Both the position numbers and the translations under genes were made by a program. This document shows positions 1-23,150 of a stretch of 64,000 nt of DNA, one piece after another. Under the pieces are notes generated by a model. The model worked only from the letters and a program-made list of their open reading frames with translations, ran no database searches and had not been told where the DNA came from. This DNA is from Gavia stellata (taxonomy: Eukaryota; Chordata; Aves; Gaviiformes; Gaviidae), in contig NC_082637.1 of the NCBI RefSeq assembly GCF_030936135.1, forward strand, positions 61,884,044 through 61,948,043, in the 5' to 3' direction. The first letter of the stretch is position 1, and the number at the start of each line of letters is the position of its first letter.

Positions 1-464
1 AGAGTCAAGGCCTTTTCTGCTTCTCACACCACCCCACCAGCGAGCAGCCTGGGGGTGCACAAGAAGCTGGGAGGGGACACAGCCGGGACAGTTGACCTCA
101 ACTGACCAAAGGGATATTCCATACTATATGATGTCATGCTCAGCATATAAAGCTGGGGGAAGAAGAAGGAAGGGGGGGATGTTCGGAGTAATGGCGTTTG
201 TCTTCCCAAGTAACCGTTATGCGTGATGGAGCCCTGCTTTCCTGGAGATGGCTGAACACCTGCCTGCCCATGGGAAGTAGTGAATTAATTCCTTGTTTTG
301 CTTTGCTTGCCTGAGCAGCTTTTGCTTTACCTATTAAACTGTCTTTATCTCAATCCATGAGTTTTCTTAATTTTACTCTTCCGATTCTCTCCCCCATCCC
401 ACCTGGGGGGAGTGAGTGAGCAGCTGTGTGGTGCTTAGTTGCCAGCTGGGGTTAAACCACAACA
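1..464 (+). mobile_element. Solo LTR (avian ERVL-like family A), 5' end cut by window edge
   Basis: It aligns along its whole length with the complete copy at 15895-16490, starting about 130 bp into the element. It shows a TATA box (146-152), the LTR poly(A) motif ATTAAA (333-338) and the family end ...GGTTAAACCACAACA. No internal retroviral sequence follows, so it is a solo LTR or the 3' LTR of a provirus lying outside the window. Confidence 0.85.
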
Positions 465-3400
465 TCTCAATATAGAAAATATGATTGCTGAGCTTCATTT
501 CTAAAATGCTGTTAAAAATTATCTGCCGATCAAGAACAGCTGCCTGTTTTACTCTAGTGTCTCTTTGCATTTGATGGCTAATTGTACAGTTGTATGCACT
601 ACAGATTACTCTTCACTTTAAAGAAAATCTGAATTTTACAGAGTGCTGAATGCACCTTACAGGCCAGGAATATATTTAGTACATAAAGTGTTTAAGGCCT
701 TTTTTTAGGGAAGAATAATAGGCATGACTGTAATTAGTTAGCAGTATTTGAATTATTATAGCTTTGGGGATAAGGTTAGCATGGTTCAAGATGGATGGTA
801 GTAGAAAAGTGAAAAGAACATTGAACAATACCAAAATGAAAAGAGGAAACACTGGAAGAAGGATGCTGGATTATCAAGGAGATAGAAAGTATATGGATCA
901 ATTAAAATGAAAATTATATTAATCTAAGTTTCTCCTCATAGTTGTAATGTATGTTTTTGCCAGGTTTTGTTATGGCAAAACATGGTACAACTTTGCAGGA
1001 TAAATTCTAGGTCTAAGATGGTCACTAGTTCTACTACCATTCATATAGCATTTAGTGGCATGGGACAATCTGAAAGTACTGAAGGTAGATAGTGTTGGTT
1101 CTCTGTGTGCCAGAATTGTGGGAAATGATCTAGTACCTTCTAAAACTTAATAATTTGAGCATGCAGCAATGAAATCATCAGTAGAGATAGCCACAGGTCA
1201 CAGTTGCTCATAGTGGTAGGATTACAGATTTTGCTATGTGGTCAAAGATGAGATGTAGTAACTAGGTGAACAAGATGATTACGCCTTTTTGCTCTTTGCT
1301 TTTTTTTGTTGTTATTTCTGTAATTGGTAGTAAGTAGACCAAAATTATATTTTAGAATCATTGTTTGCATTGTTCATTTGTAATTAAGACTGGTATGTGT
1401 CAGATCTTAATTTTCATACTTATATATTATTGATTTTAGTAGTACATGCAGTGTGTTAAATTGTTGATATCTTAAAGTAATTTTCAAGTAAACATTGGAA
1501 AGAACCTTTATGATGCAAATAATTTTGTTGTCTCTACTACATTTCTGTATGTTAATTTATGCTTTCTCCTCTAAGGTTTACCACATCAGAAGAGGTACCA
1601 GTTCTTTGCTTTTCACTCGTCATTTCTATGCATGTTTTCCTTGCGTTGTCTTTGTCTGTTCTTGCTTTGTTGGTCCTACAGCTGATACATGCTAACAGAA
1701 TTACGAATCTCATCACCTTTAGTCCCAGTCACATGAGTAGACCCAGTGACTTAAGTAAGGATTAGTTGTATGCATTGGGACTACAGGGTAAGACCCTGCA
1801 TTAGGGACTATTTTGTCCGCTGCTGGACACTAGGTGAACACTAGTCCAATTAGCTTAGATGAGAATAGAGTTCACTGGATGGAAGCCAACATCTACTGAC
1901 ATAGTGCTCTACGTGACAGGTTATTCATACTACAAACAGCAGTTCTTGGGTTAGATCAGAAAAATAGCTTCTTAAGTGAAAGATCACTCTCCACCATAAC
2001 AATAGTTAAAGCTTGGTCTAGAATGTGTTCATTTTCACTGTGAGAAACATCCGTATTAGAAGTTCTTTCAGGATAATGCAGGTGATGACAAACTTTGTGA
2101 TAATAAAGGCAACAAAATATTTTTCTAACATATGCATCTGAGACCATCTTGTTAGGCAAGAAAAGTTGCCTTAAAAATGCTGGTTGGAAGTAAAATTGAA
2201 AATACAGGAGTTATTTTACTTCACTTTTATATACTTATATAATGGAGATTTTACGTGAAAACATGTGTGTTCTTAAGCCTTCTAAACAAGCATGTTCAGT
2301 GAAGCTATGCAGTAATGATGAGACACTGGCAGAAAAGAAACTAAAAAAAGGAAAGGAAAATATGGAGAAAATATTTAATAATGTTGAATTGGAATGGTGT
2401 GGTGACACAATACAATTGCAAAATATTTAATGTTCTTTCAGGATAATATTACTTGCCCTTTTAGGTGGTAAGTCTCTTTCTTATGATTTCAGTATCTTCT
2501 GTTGTAGAAGGCATGCCTATAAATATATTCAGTGGCAGCTCACTGAATACTTCCCCACTGAATCCTATACCGTTCACAGACTGTAGAATACCCAAACAAG
2601 CCTTTCTGAAACAAGAATCTTCTACTGCTCTTTCCTTCTGTATTTCAACTGCATCAAACCCTTCTGATTAATTTCCTCCCTCTGGACACAGAATCCTACT
2701 TTTTGTCTGCATTGCCCTACATAACCCTAACTACACTGAATTTTGTTCTCATTGACTTGCATTGTGTCTTGTCTTGTATTTCTCAATCTTCTTCTATTCC
2801 ATACTAATCTTTGCTTTGACTTTTCTCCTCAAGTACCAACTATGTTTGGCCCAGTCTCTCACTGCTTAGTTCTTCTCATCCTATAAAATTATTCTTAAAG
2901 CTTGATTTTTTCTTGAGAATTCTTCCTTTTACTCTCCTTACTGATGGTGTTTTGTGGCATATTACGTGCATTGGCTTTTATGCATTGAGGCAGATGCCCC
3001 ACAGATAATTTACTCGTAACAGAGATAATGTCATTAGAATAAGTTGTGCATGAGAGCCTAGTGGTTCCATAGAGAGAGTAGGCAAAAAGCGTTCATCATT
3101 GATTTACCTCTTATTTACCTCACTCAAGTATGTCTTATTCAAGTACCTTCTGGTTTTGCCTTCTTTCTACAAAGATGCTCCAAATCTCTTTATCAAGCTC
3201 CCACTATTACCTTATTTGAATAATTTCTGAACACCCATTTCTGCAGTACTGTTGCTAAAGAATATATTTTATGCCAAACACATGCAAGAAAAGTGATGTG
3301 TTACCAAAAATGCCTCTCTTAGTAGTATTTCTTAATCTCTGCCTCAGCTTGTATCTTATTTTCATTTGCTTATAGTTTCATCTACCTATGTTCCAGAGAA

Positions 3401-6400
3401 GACTGGTCTTTAAATATGTCTTTGCAAAATGTCTAGAACAAAGGCAGCCATTTACAGGGGCTGTAACAGGACAGTAAAGCATTTAAAAAAAATAATTAAA
3501 AAACAACTTACGCAGCTGCAAAGAATTAGTTTCCATTCAAATGGAACTCAGTAGTTATCTGGCAGTATCCAGTTAGCTAAGAGAACAGCGCATCCAAATT
3601 AAATGCTTAGAAAAGCATGGGTAAGTGAAATTAACCTGCAACAGGTATTGTACCAGGACCCAGTGATCAACAATTTTATTTAATGAAATGTGCTGTGGGA
3701 CTTTTAATGAGCGCAGCATTTTAATGAATCAGGATCTTGCTTTTTCAGATCATGAAAAGATAGCAACCACGAGTCAATAGTATTTCTGCAATTCTGATTC
3801 TCAAAGAATCTAAGCTGTCTAAGCAACTAAGAACATAATTTATGCCATAAATGAGCATATTCAGGAAATCCAAGCCCCATGTAATTAGATTTTGCGTTAT
3901 TTTGGACTCTTCTATAAGCAACAAGTGACACCAGACAAAGCGTTAAATAAGTTTTGACCAATCTTTTTTAAAGGAATAGTAGCTATACTACTCTAGCCAT
4001 TATGTTATCGCCCTGCATGCAGAGTGCTCTTCCTTTTAGTTTTAAAAAAGGCTAATAAAGTAGCAGTCAGTCAAATGTTTTCAAGATTATTTTAACTGAG
4101 AACTGAGAATGCAAGTAACAGCAAGTTTGTAGTAAAAAATAGTTCAGCTATCATGGGCTGTATATGCACAAGCACTTCTGCCTTTTTACGGAGAAGGCAA
4201 GTCATAGTTCCAGCTTTCAGTTCTTAAATTCTGCAAAACCATATATAAAACTAATTTTCTTATAAAACTTCTGCCTACTTACTAAGCTAATCTTGCTTTC
4301 TGTTTAATTATTTTGAGCTTTTGCCATAACAAGAAGAAACAAGGTACTAATAAGGATAAGCATTTATTTCATATTTTGGAGACGTTTCATTTCTGTATCA
4401 ACATAGCTCATTTCTACCCTCATTCAAAGATATGCACTGTTTTCCACTACAACAAAATGGAGAACGAGTAGGTAGCCTCTGTGCTGTAAATGGTCCATAC
4501 AGAGATCATGTGATGATTTTAACACAAGTACTATATCATGAATATTTCAACTTACTGATCAGATTTTTGCAGTGGTATCAGTTTAATGCAATGGGTAGTC
4601 ATGTATTTATTATCATGTATGTAAAAACATCTTTTTAAAAACTGGCACACAGAACATATTTTATTGTGCATTATATCTCTGTTATACTGGATAAACTAAT
4701 ATTGTCTTCAGCAATAGTTCTGAAAATATATTAAAAAAAAATCCCATGAATTGCCATTTGTTTCCACTGTTGGATCTCCACTATTCCTGTCTTAGAGACC
4801 AAAGGAAAAACTGCTGATTTGAATGTTAGCTGGATTAGCCTTTTTCTTGTCAGTGAGTTTGTCATTCAGATATTTGGTGTGCTATCTTGCATTTTAGTCA
4901 CTTGTTTCTGTATTGGCATATAATTCATGCTTTGTCAGCATCAAACATGACAGCAGGTATGTGAAATACCCTTCAGATGTGATGTGGCAATTGGCCACGA
5001 AATTAGTAGAAATCTTACTGTAACACATTACCATTTCCAACAATTAAATATAATTTCTATAGTGAAAGATATGTCAATGAAGTACTACAATTCTCTGTCA
5101 AGCTGAATTATTCAACTTCTTTGAGCTTCAGAATTGTTCTTCCATCATAAAAGAAATAGTGTAAATCCAAATCTTTGATTACAGTTGAAACTCAGCTCAC
5201 CAAAAGAAACATGTGCAACAGTTGTACACTGTAACAATTTTATTTGAAAATGAGGTAGCTTTTTATTCTGAGAATGTCTGTGACTACAAAATATAAATTA
5301 TAATTGAGAAAAATCTTTCATTTCTCATAGAATGCAATAAGGGCAAAACACCCTATCCTAGCTTCTAGTTTGATTTTTGGCATCTAAAATGGGGAAACTT
5401 AGATACCATATTATCTGACTATGCAGTTTCCAGAGCCACTTCCTCCAGGAGAGCAATTTATGCTGCATAGATTAGGACTAATTTGGGTTGAGAATGCCCA
5501 AAAATGGGATGTTTAATATTTCACAGGCTCTTTTTTAGTTTTAGCAGGTGTGTTGAGAAAATGTCTACATTTCTTTACTGAACTGGGGGAACTCCAGTGT
5601 TAGAACGTTTATCTCCTTGAAAAGCACTAAGAAAGTACTCTACCAAAAGTAGTTTAGTATGCAGGATGATGAAATGGTAGGAGAAAAAAACTACTATCCA
5701 GGTTTATTTAAGTGCTGCAAACTGAGTTTGTAAGCTTCTCTACTCAACAATATATAATATATCTTCTTGATCAATAATCCTGTGGTCTTATCATAGCATT
5801 CCTCACATACCACATCTGAAATATTAATTGCAGACGGACAATGCAAATAACAAATGGAAGTTCCTTCAGGTAAGCCTTCAGTTCTAAAATTATATACTAC
5901 TACCCTATATGCTAAAATAGGATGACAGATACGGTCTTAGGAATCAAGAATCGATCTTAGACGTCCCTATCATTTAGGAAAACATTCTTATTCACTCACA
6001 ATCAAAAAGCCATCTGAAAAAACACCTTCTATTTAGGAAATTATCGTTCTTATTTATTCAGAAAGCTAACTATATACTGAACTATAATTGAAATTCTTTA
6101 AACTGTATCTTTTGTGTAAAAAACCTGCAGAAATCCCATATTTTACAAAAGCTATGATGAGTTACAACAATTACTATCTACAGAATACTAACTGACATGG
6201 TGTCATTTCAAAAAAAAAAAGTTTGTACTTACTGTTACTATGAGCCAATATTAATTTTCCTCAGATACTCGCTTGCTATTACGGACTCTCTGTGAATAGT
6301 TTGCTTTCTATAGGATGGCTGACTGTCTTGCTAAGGCTTAACAGGGTAACAAGTTCAATTTTTTTTTTCTTTGGACTGATCCACTTCTGTAGTGTCAACC

Positions 6401-7616
6401 CCAGTCAGCAATGATACGCTGTGTACACATCCTTCCAATCACTGAAGCAATAAAGGACTACTAGTTATTTAACTCTTAACAGCTAAAGCAGATAAGAAAA
6501 ATAACAACTCAACTTACCAGGGCTTTACAAAATGTCAGGTTTTTCTGAAAAGTATTAATCAATCAGATTACCTAATTAAAATTAAAGATAAAAGAGGGAG
6601 CAATGTTGTTCACAGTCTTGCTCCACTTCTTTTTCTATTTCTGTCTCCTAAGCTCAGAATCTGATTAGTATATTTAATTCCATGAAGCATCATGACTGGT
6701 CTACCTTTAATCAGCTTATTGACATCCACCCCTTCTTCATTCACGTCGTAGAATTCAAGATAATAATTTACTAACTTGGCAATATTCCTACACAAAACAC
6801 AAAATATAATGTTCATGCTATAGTATCAACACTGGAATGATTTTATTTTTCATGTGTTTACACTTATCCAATATGAAAAGTGAGATAAAAGTATGCTTAT
6901 AGGGATCAGTGCAAAGTTTGTAAAAATCCATGATCAGTATTGTACTTACAGGAGCTTACATGAGATGCCATTGCATCACATGAGCTTGCATCCTGGTTAG
7001 TATTATCAATTTTGTTTTGCGTTTAAACAACTCATCTACTTTTTCCCCACTTCCTTAAATTACTATTATTTGTAAATTATTATAATTTCAAAACCACATA
7101 AAATACATAATATTTACAAATTACATACCGAAGTTAATTCTCGTTAGTGTACAGGCAAATTGGGAGAAAAGGCATCTCCAGAATTTTCTGTCTTGTACAT
7201 CTACATGTAGTGAGTACTCTTTTTGCTCTGGTACCATTGTAGAAGCAAGGGATAAAAGAATGAGAGATCATTATTAGACAGCGGGAGCAAAACTCCTCTA
7301 TTTTTAGTGGTTTAAGGAATACAAATTTCTTAGCGTACTGCATTAACTTAGTGGCAAGAAATAGCCTGCTTGCAAAGCGGCAGACTTTTGGATAAGGCAT
7401 ACAACTAAAATCTTATGGAAGTGTTGCCCTTACCATATTCCAGTCAGAATCACTACAGGCTGTTTAATTTTTGCTAAATTTAATCTGGCTCTAGTTGCTA
7501 AGTAACTACAGCATTTGGCTCTTCAATTAGATACTTCACATGTAATCTGCAAACAATAACTATCCTGCAGAAAATTTCTAAGCATTGGTATTTTCAAACT
7601 AAAACTCAATCACACG
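465..7616. other. Intergenic, AT-rich, no established gene
   Basis: There is no recognisable protein, RNA gene or young repeat across about 7 kb. Open frames here are short and typical of AT-rich DNA. A minus-strand 58-codon open stretch at 6610-6800 with a good acceptor upstream is reported as a finding, not as a gene. Confidence 0.6.
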
Positions 7617-8164
7617 ACCAGCAGGAGTAGGAGGTGATCGTGCCCCTGTACTCAGCGCTGGTGAGGCCGCACCTCGAATACTCTGTTCAGTTTTGGGCCC
7701 CTCACTACAAGAAGGACATTGAGGTGCTGGAGCGTGTCCAGAGAAGGGCAACGAAGCTGGTGAAGGGTCTGGAGAACAAGTCTTATGAGGAGCAGATGAC
7801 AGCTGGGTTTGTTCAGCCTGGAGAATAGGAGGCTGAGGGGAGACCTCATCGCTCTCTACAATTACCTGAAAGGGGGTTGCAGAGAGGTGGGTGTTGGTCT
7901 CTTCTCTCAAGTGACTAGCGACAGAACAAGAGGAAATGGCCTCAAGTTGTGCCAAGGGAGGTTTAGAATGGATATTAGGAAAAATTTATTTACTGAGAGT
8001 GGTGAAGCATTGGAACAGGCTGCTCAGGGAGGTGGTGGAGTCACCACCACTGGAGGTGTTCAAGGAATGTGTGGACGTGGCACTGTGGGACGTGGTTTAA
8101 TGGGCATGGCGGTGTTAGTTGATGGTTGGACTTTTCCAACCTTAATGATTCTGTGATTCTGTGA
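7617..8164 (+). mobile_element. CR1 LINE, 5'-truncated 3' end
   Basis: It encodes the end of the CR1 ORF2 (motifs [14 protein letters not shown] and [12 protein letters not shown]), interrupted by a frameshift near 7800, followed by the 3'UTR and a terminal ATTCTGTG repeat at 8148-8163. A small deletion removes part of the 3'UTR just before the repeat. The same 3' segment is found at 18657-19163 and, inverted, at 26826-27323. Confidence 0.93.
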
Positions 8165-10557
8165 CCTACAAACAGATCAAATTAAGCAATAAAAAGCCAG
8201 GAAAATTTTCACTTTAAATAAGAGATTAAAGTTATCAAGTTAGTTTTCTTAAACTTTGTTGTCTTGTCTGTGAATGGTTCATCTGTTGGGGAGGGAAAAA
8301 AATGAAATCTTAAAAAGGACTGTTAGTCTAGCTTTTGAAAATGTATATATATTAAAAATTCTTGCAATACCAGAAGTTAACAGAACAGAAAGATCATTAA
8401 AATATTACTCTCCAACTCAGAGATTATTGAAGTATTTTCTTCTTCAAACGATCCTTTTCCCACTTTTTTCATGCAGTAAAAGGAAAATTTTCAAATTATT
8501 TATTAGCATTGTAATCACAGATATATATTGCTTATATAGATTTTCAATTAAAAAAATAGTCTGATTCTTAATATCAGTATTTGTTATGGATACCTTCTTC
8601 TGAATTTCAGTTACAAACCCATCTCTGTAGTAACCCACAATAATTTCCTACTTGAAAAACTAATATTAGGATGGGTCTTATACATGTATTTTTAGTTACC
8701 TCAATGTCATAATTTACCTTTATGCTACCTATATTTACTCTTCGCTTTATCCTCTCTCTTCCATCTGCTCCTTATTCCTTCCTTGTTCATCTTTCTTAAT
8801 GTGTTATCAGCATACGACTAGTTGAAAATTCCTTCCATTGCTTAGCTTCCACCACTGTTCGCATAATGTCCAATGCTCTCCTTTAATTGTATGAACAACC
8901 TGCAACTAGGCTCCCTTTGGTCCCACAATTTTTTTTAAAGATTAATTCCACTGAAAACACGCAGTCCTGCTGGTAGCTGTAGTCCATGAGAGCTTTTCAT
9001 ACTTCCCCCTTCTCTGCAAAAGCAATTTTTAAGGGAAGCAGTGTATTGCTTCCTTCTCATTTCCAGATGACTCAACAGATAACCTGACTTTCTTCATTTG
9101 TAAGTATAGCTGAAACAAGGGAGAGAATGAAGCAATGTAATGATTTGTTAGCTGTTCCAATTCTATCAGAAATGCTTCTTGCTTTAAACATCAATATGCA
9201 TGGCCTTAAAAAAAAAAAAGAGCTGCGGAGCATTGTATGACGCTGGATGGAAAAAAAAAAAGAACTATTAGGATTTGTAGAACATTTTTACTGATTCCAG
9301 TTTGCAGAGAATTTTGAAACAAATCTGACATCATTCATTGATTTTAAAAGTATTCAAATTGCTCTGAATAAACAAATCACCATATGATAGTAAGTTAAAA
9401 TTTATGACTATCATCGTATTTCCTTCTGGTAATTTGCATTTCTTTTTATATCACTGCAATGACTGCATAATCACAGACTACTGGACAATTACATAATGAC
9501 AGTAATATTAAAACCAGTGGACTTTTATAACTTTCCAATTTGAAAGAATATTAAGTTAACATTCTTTTCAATAACACAATAAATTAAGGCACAAATCTGA
9601 ACGGTAGCATGAAATATACATAAGTGTTTTAATTCATATATTGCTTTTCCAGTCTTACAGCTGGGGTTAATATATCTCCTTCAACTTTAAAATTATTAAC
9701 AGCAGTAACAATCTTAGTGTTTCCATTTCCATAAAAGAACTTTATACATATCTTGAGATATTAAATCTTGTTTAATTAATCTGCTTCTCTCCTCCATTAC
9801 TCTACAGTTCCATTTCTAATTATCACAGTATTAAATAACTCACTGCCTAGGATCAATAAGTACATTATATCTTATAAAAATACCTAATATTTAGGCTTTT
9901 GGGGATGGTTATCCAATACCTTTTTCACAAACAGAATATTGTGTTACATCTTTAAACTCAGGCTGATGTACAATTGGGTAAGTGCAGGCCAAATCAGACT
10001 GGAGGAGTAAATACTCTGCTTAGGGGGCTATTAATGTAAAAGATACAAAGTACTACATATTGACCATTTAAGTATGCTATTGGCTTAAAAATAACCATTA
10101 TTGATAAGACTTTCAGCACTGAATGTTGTTTTGTGCCAGGCAGAATTTAAAGAATGAAGACAGGAAAAAACGAGAAGGAAACAATTAAGACAAAGTAGGA
10201 GGATCTAAATACAGAGTTCAAGCAGTAGGCAAGGTGAGGCCTCTCTGTAATGCTGTGACACCTTCCAGTGGGGGACAGGAAAGACCAAATCAAACCTTAA
10301 GAGCATAATAGCAAAAGGCGTAATAATTTGATTCTAAAATGATTCTAAAATGATTCTAAAATGAAAAAGCAGCCTGCGCACAGCTAGGTACCAATTTTAC
10401 CTATTTGTTGCTTACTTGCTTGTGATAATCACTGGGTTCAGTTCTAACTCAGATCTGAAAAAACTTACAAAGGTTTGCATAATTTAGCTCAGGAACCAAA
10501 GGAAAGGCTCAAAAATTCATGTGGCTGCACATTTACTAGATAAACAATTCTTTCTAA
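8165..10557. other. Intergenic downstream of NUDT12
   Basis: AT-rich unique sequence with no gene seen. It includes a perfect 11-bp unit repeated three times (10330-10362) and two oligo(A) runs near 9210-9265. Confidence 0.6.
10330..10362. repeat. 11-bp unit x3 tandem repeat
   Basis: The unit gattctaaaat occurs three times head to tail without mismatch, about 260 bp past the NUDT12 stop codon. Confidence 0.9.
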
Positions 10558-10563
10558 TTTATT
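10558..10563 (-). terminator. Candidate NUDT12 poly(A) signal AATAAA
   Basis: On the minus strand AATAAA lies 57 nt past the NUDT12 stop codon, in AT-rich DNA. It is the first canonical hexamer I find downstream. A longer 3'UTR using a more distal site is equally possible without transcript data. Confidence 0.4.
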
Positions 10564-10620
10564 CCTAATCTAGCATTCACTAGAAAAAGTAATTTAACTT
10601 AAAGAAATAAATTATTTGAA

Positions 10621-21858
<11,238 letters not shown>

Positions 21859-22319
21859 TGTGTCACCTAAGTTAAAAAAAGAACACAAAAATGCCTGAAA
21901 ATGTATCTACCATTAGCAAAAGGATTTTAGTGACAGAATTAACGCTATACAGATAACCAACATTATCATGCAAAGTATGGAGATGACAGTCAAATTCTCA
22001 TGATTAGTAGGGCATTGTTATTCCCAACCAAATCTTAGTCCCACACATATCTAAACAAGAGTGAAATTTTATCCTTATAATCAAGACTAGTCTTAAAGAG
22101 GCTTAAAGAGAGGAAGATTTTGCTATGAAAAGGAAGCTTATTTGAATGTGAAAAACACGTTCTGGTTTCCTGATCGAACACATGCACAAGACAGAAGAGT
22201 ACAAAAGTCCACTCCAAGAAACGAGTCTCAGATGCTCTGGAAACAATGAAAAGTAATTGGAAGAGGGCAAGCCCTGTTGCAGGCTGAGGGACGCCTCCAA
22301 GCAGTGACAAATCACTGTA

Positions 22320-23150
22320 GTAACTTCTGCTACGCCTCCGGCAGCCGCCCACCCCTCCGCCCCGGGGCAGGGCCGCTGGCACCCGGGCAAAACAACGGAA
22401 GTTTATATTCCGTAGTAAGGTGCTGCCCGCTCCATGATCACCTCTCAAAGACGCACACGCACACCACTTCCTCCACCGAACCCAAACCTCCAACAACCTC
22501 GTAGCAGCTCCCAGGCCGCACCACTCCTCGGCCCGGCCCCCGAACGCGCAGTACGGGGGCAGCTGCCGCGCAGGCGCAAACCGTCCGCTCCGCCCCCGCT
22601 TCTCTGCGCCAGTTACGGCAGCGCGTATTTGCAGCCACCTACCCCCGAGGCGCGGTAGCGGCGGCGGGCGGAGTGTCGTGGGTGTGCGGGGGCGGCGGTC
22701 ACGGGGCGCGCCTCAGGACGGGGGCGGGACGGCGCATGAGCCGCAGGCTTGGCTTGTGGCGCCGCTTCCGTCCCCCGCAGGGCGTCCCGTTACCGTGAGT
22801 GGTCGTGGCGGCGCAGCCTCGGCGGGGAGCTGGGCTCCGTGCGCGCTTCCGCCGCGGCGATGGCGCGCGTCCCGGAGCCGCCTTGCCCCGCGGCTGCCGC
22901 GCTGCCGCGTAGGGGAGCGGGGCGCGAGTGGTGTCCAGGGGTGTGTGGTGAGGTGCGGCGGGCCGCAAGGCCCGCCCCGGTGCTTTGTTGTGCGCCGTAC
23001 TACAGCGCCCCGTCCTGGCAGTGGCTGTCGGCCTTTAGGGCCGCCGTCTTCCCGGGGGTGAGGGGTCAGCGGGGGCGGGCAGGGCCGCGGCGAGGGAGGG
23101 GCGGCAAGCTACCGCTGGCAGAAATCGCCGGCTATTACCTGACTGCTGCT
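22320..23150. promoter_or_regulatory. CpG island: NUDT12 promoter and presumed non-coding exon 1
   Basis: This is the strongest CpG-dense, GC-rich stretch in the window, lying just upstream of the first NUDT12 coding exon, whose acceptor leaves only 8 nt of 5'UTR. A non-coding first exon must therefore lie upstream, and the island is the natural site. Visible elements are an NRF-1-like palindrome (22567-22578) and a GC box (22721-22730). No TATA box is evident. The island extends at least 0.4 kb past the likely start site on the plus side, which would suit divergent transcription (inference). Confidence 0.8.
22643..22800 (-). other. Candidate NUDT12 non-coding exon 1
   Basis: A minus-strand donor GTAGGT at 22642-22637 inside the CpG island would splice to the acceptor at 21867 across a ~776-bp intron. 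The 5' end is a guess; other weaker donors exist in the island (for example near 22435), so the call is tentative. Confidence 0.3.

Noticed and set aside
7599..8156. Four overlapping frames of 64-118 codons
   Set aside because: These are sense and antisense readings of the CR1 3' end.
21859..21888. Upstream in-frame ATG that would extend NUDT12 by ten residues
   Set aside because: It precedes the splice acceptor at 21867 and the added residues do not resemble the family's N-terminus.
22035..22496. Minus-strand frame of 153 codons between the first coding exon and the CpG island
   Set aside because: It lies in the presumed first intron and has no domain; the NUDT12 reading frame is fully accounted for without it.
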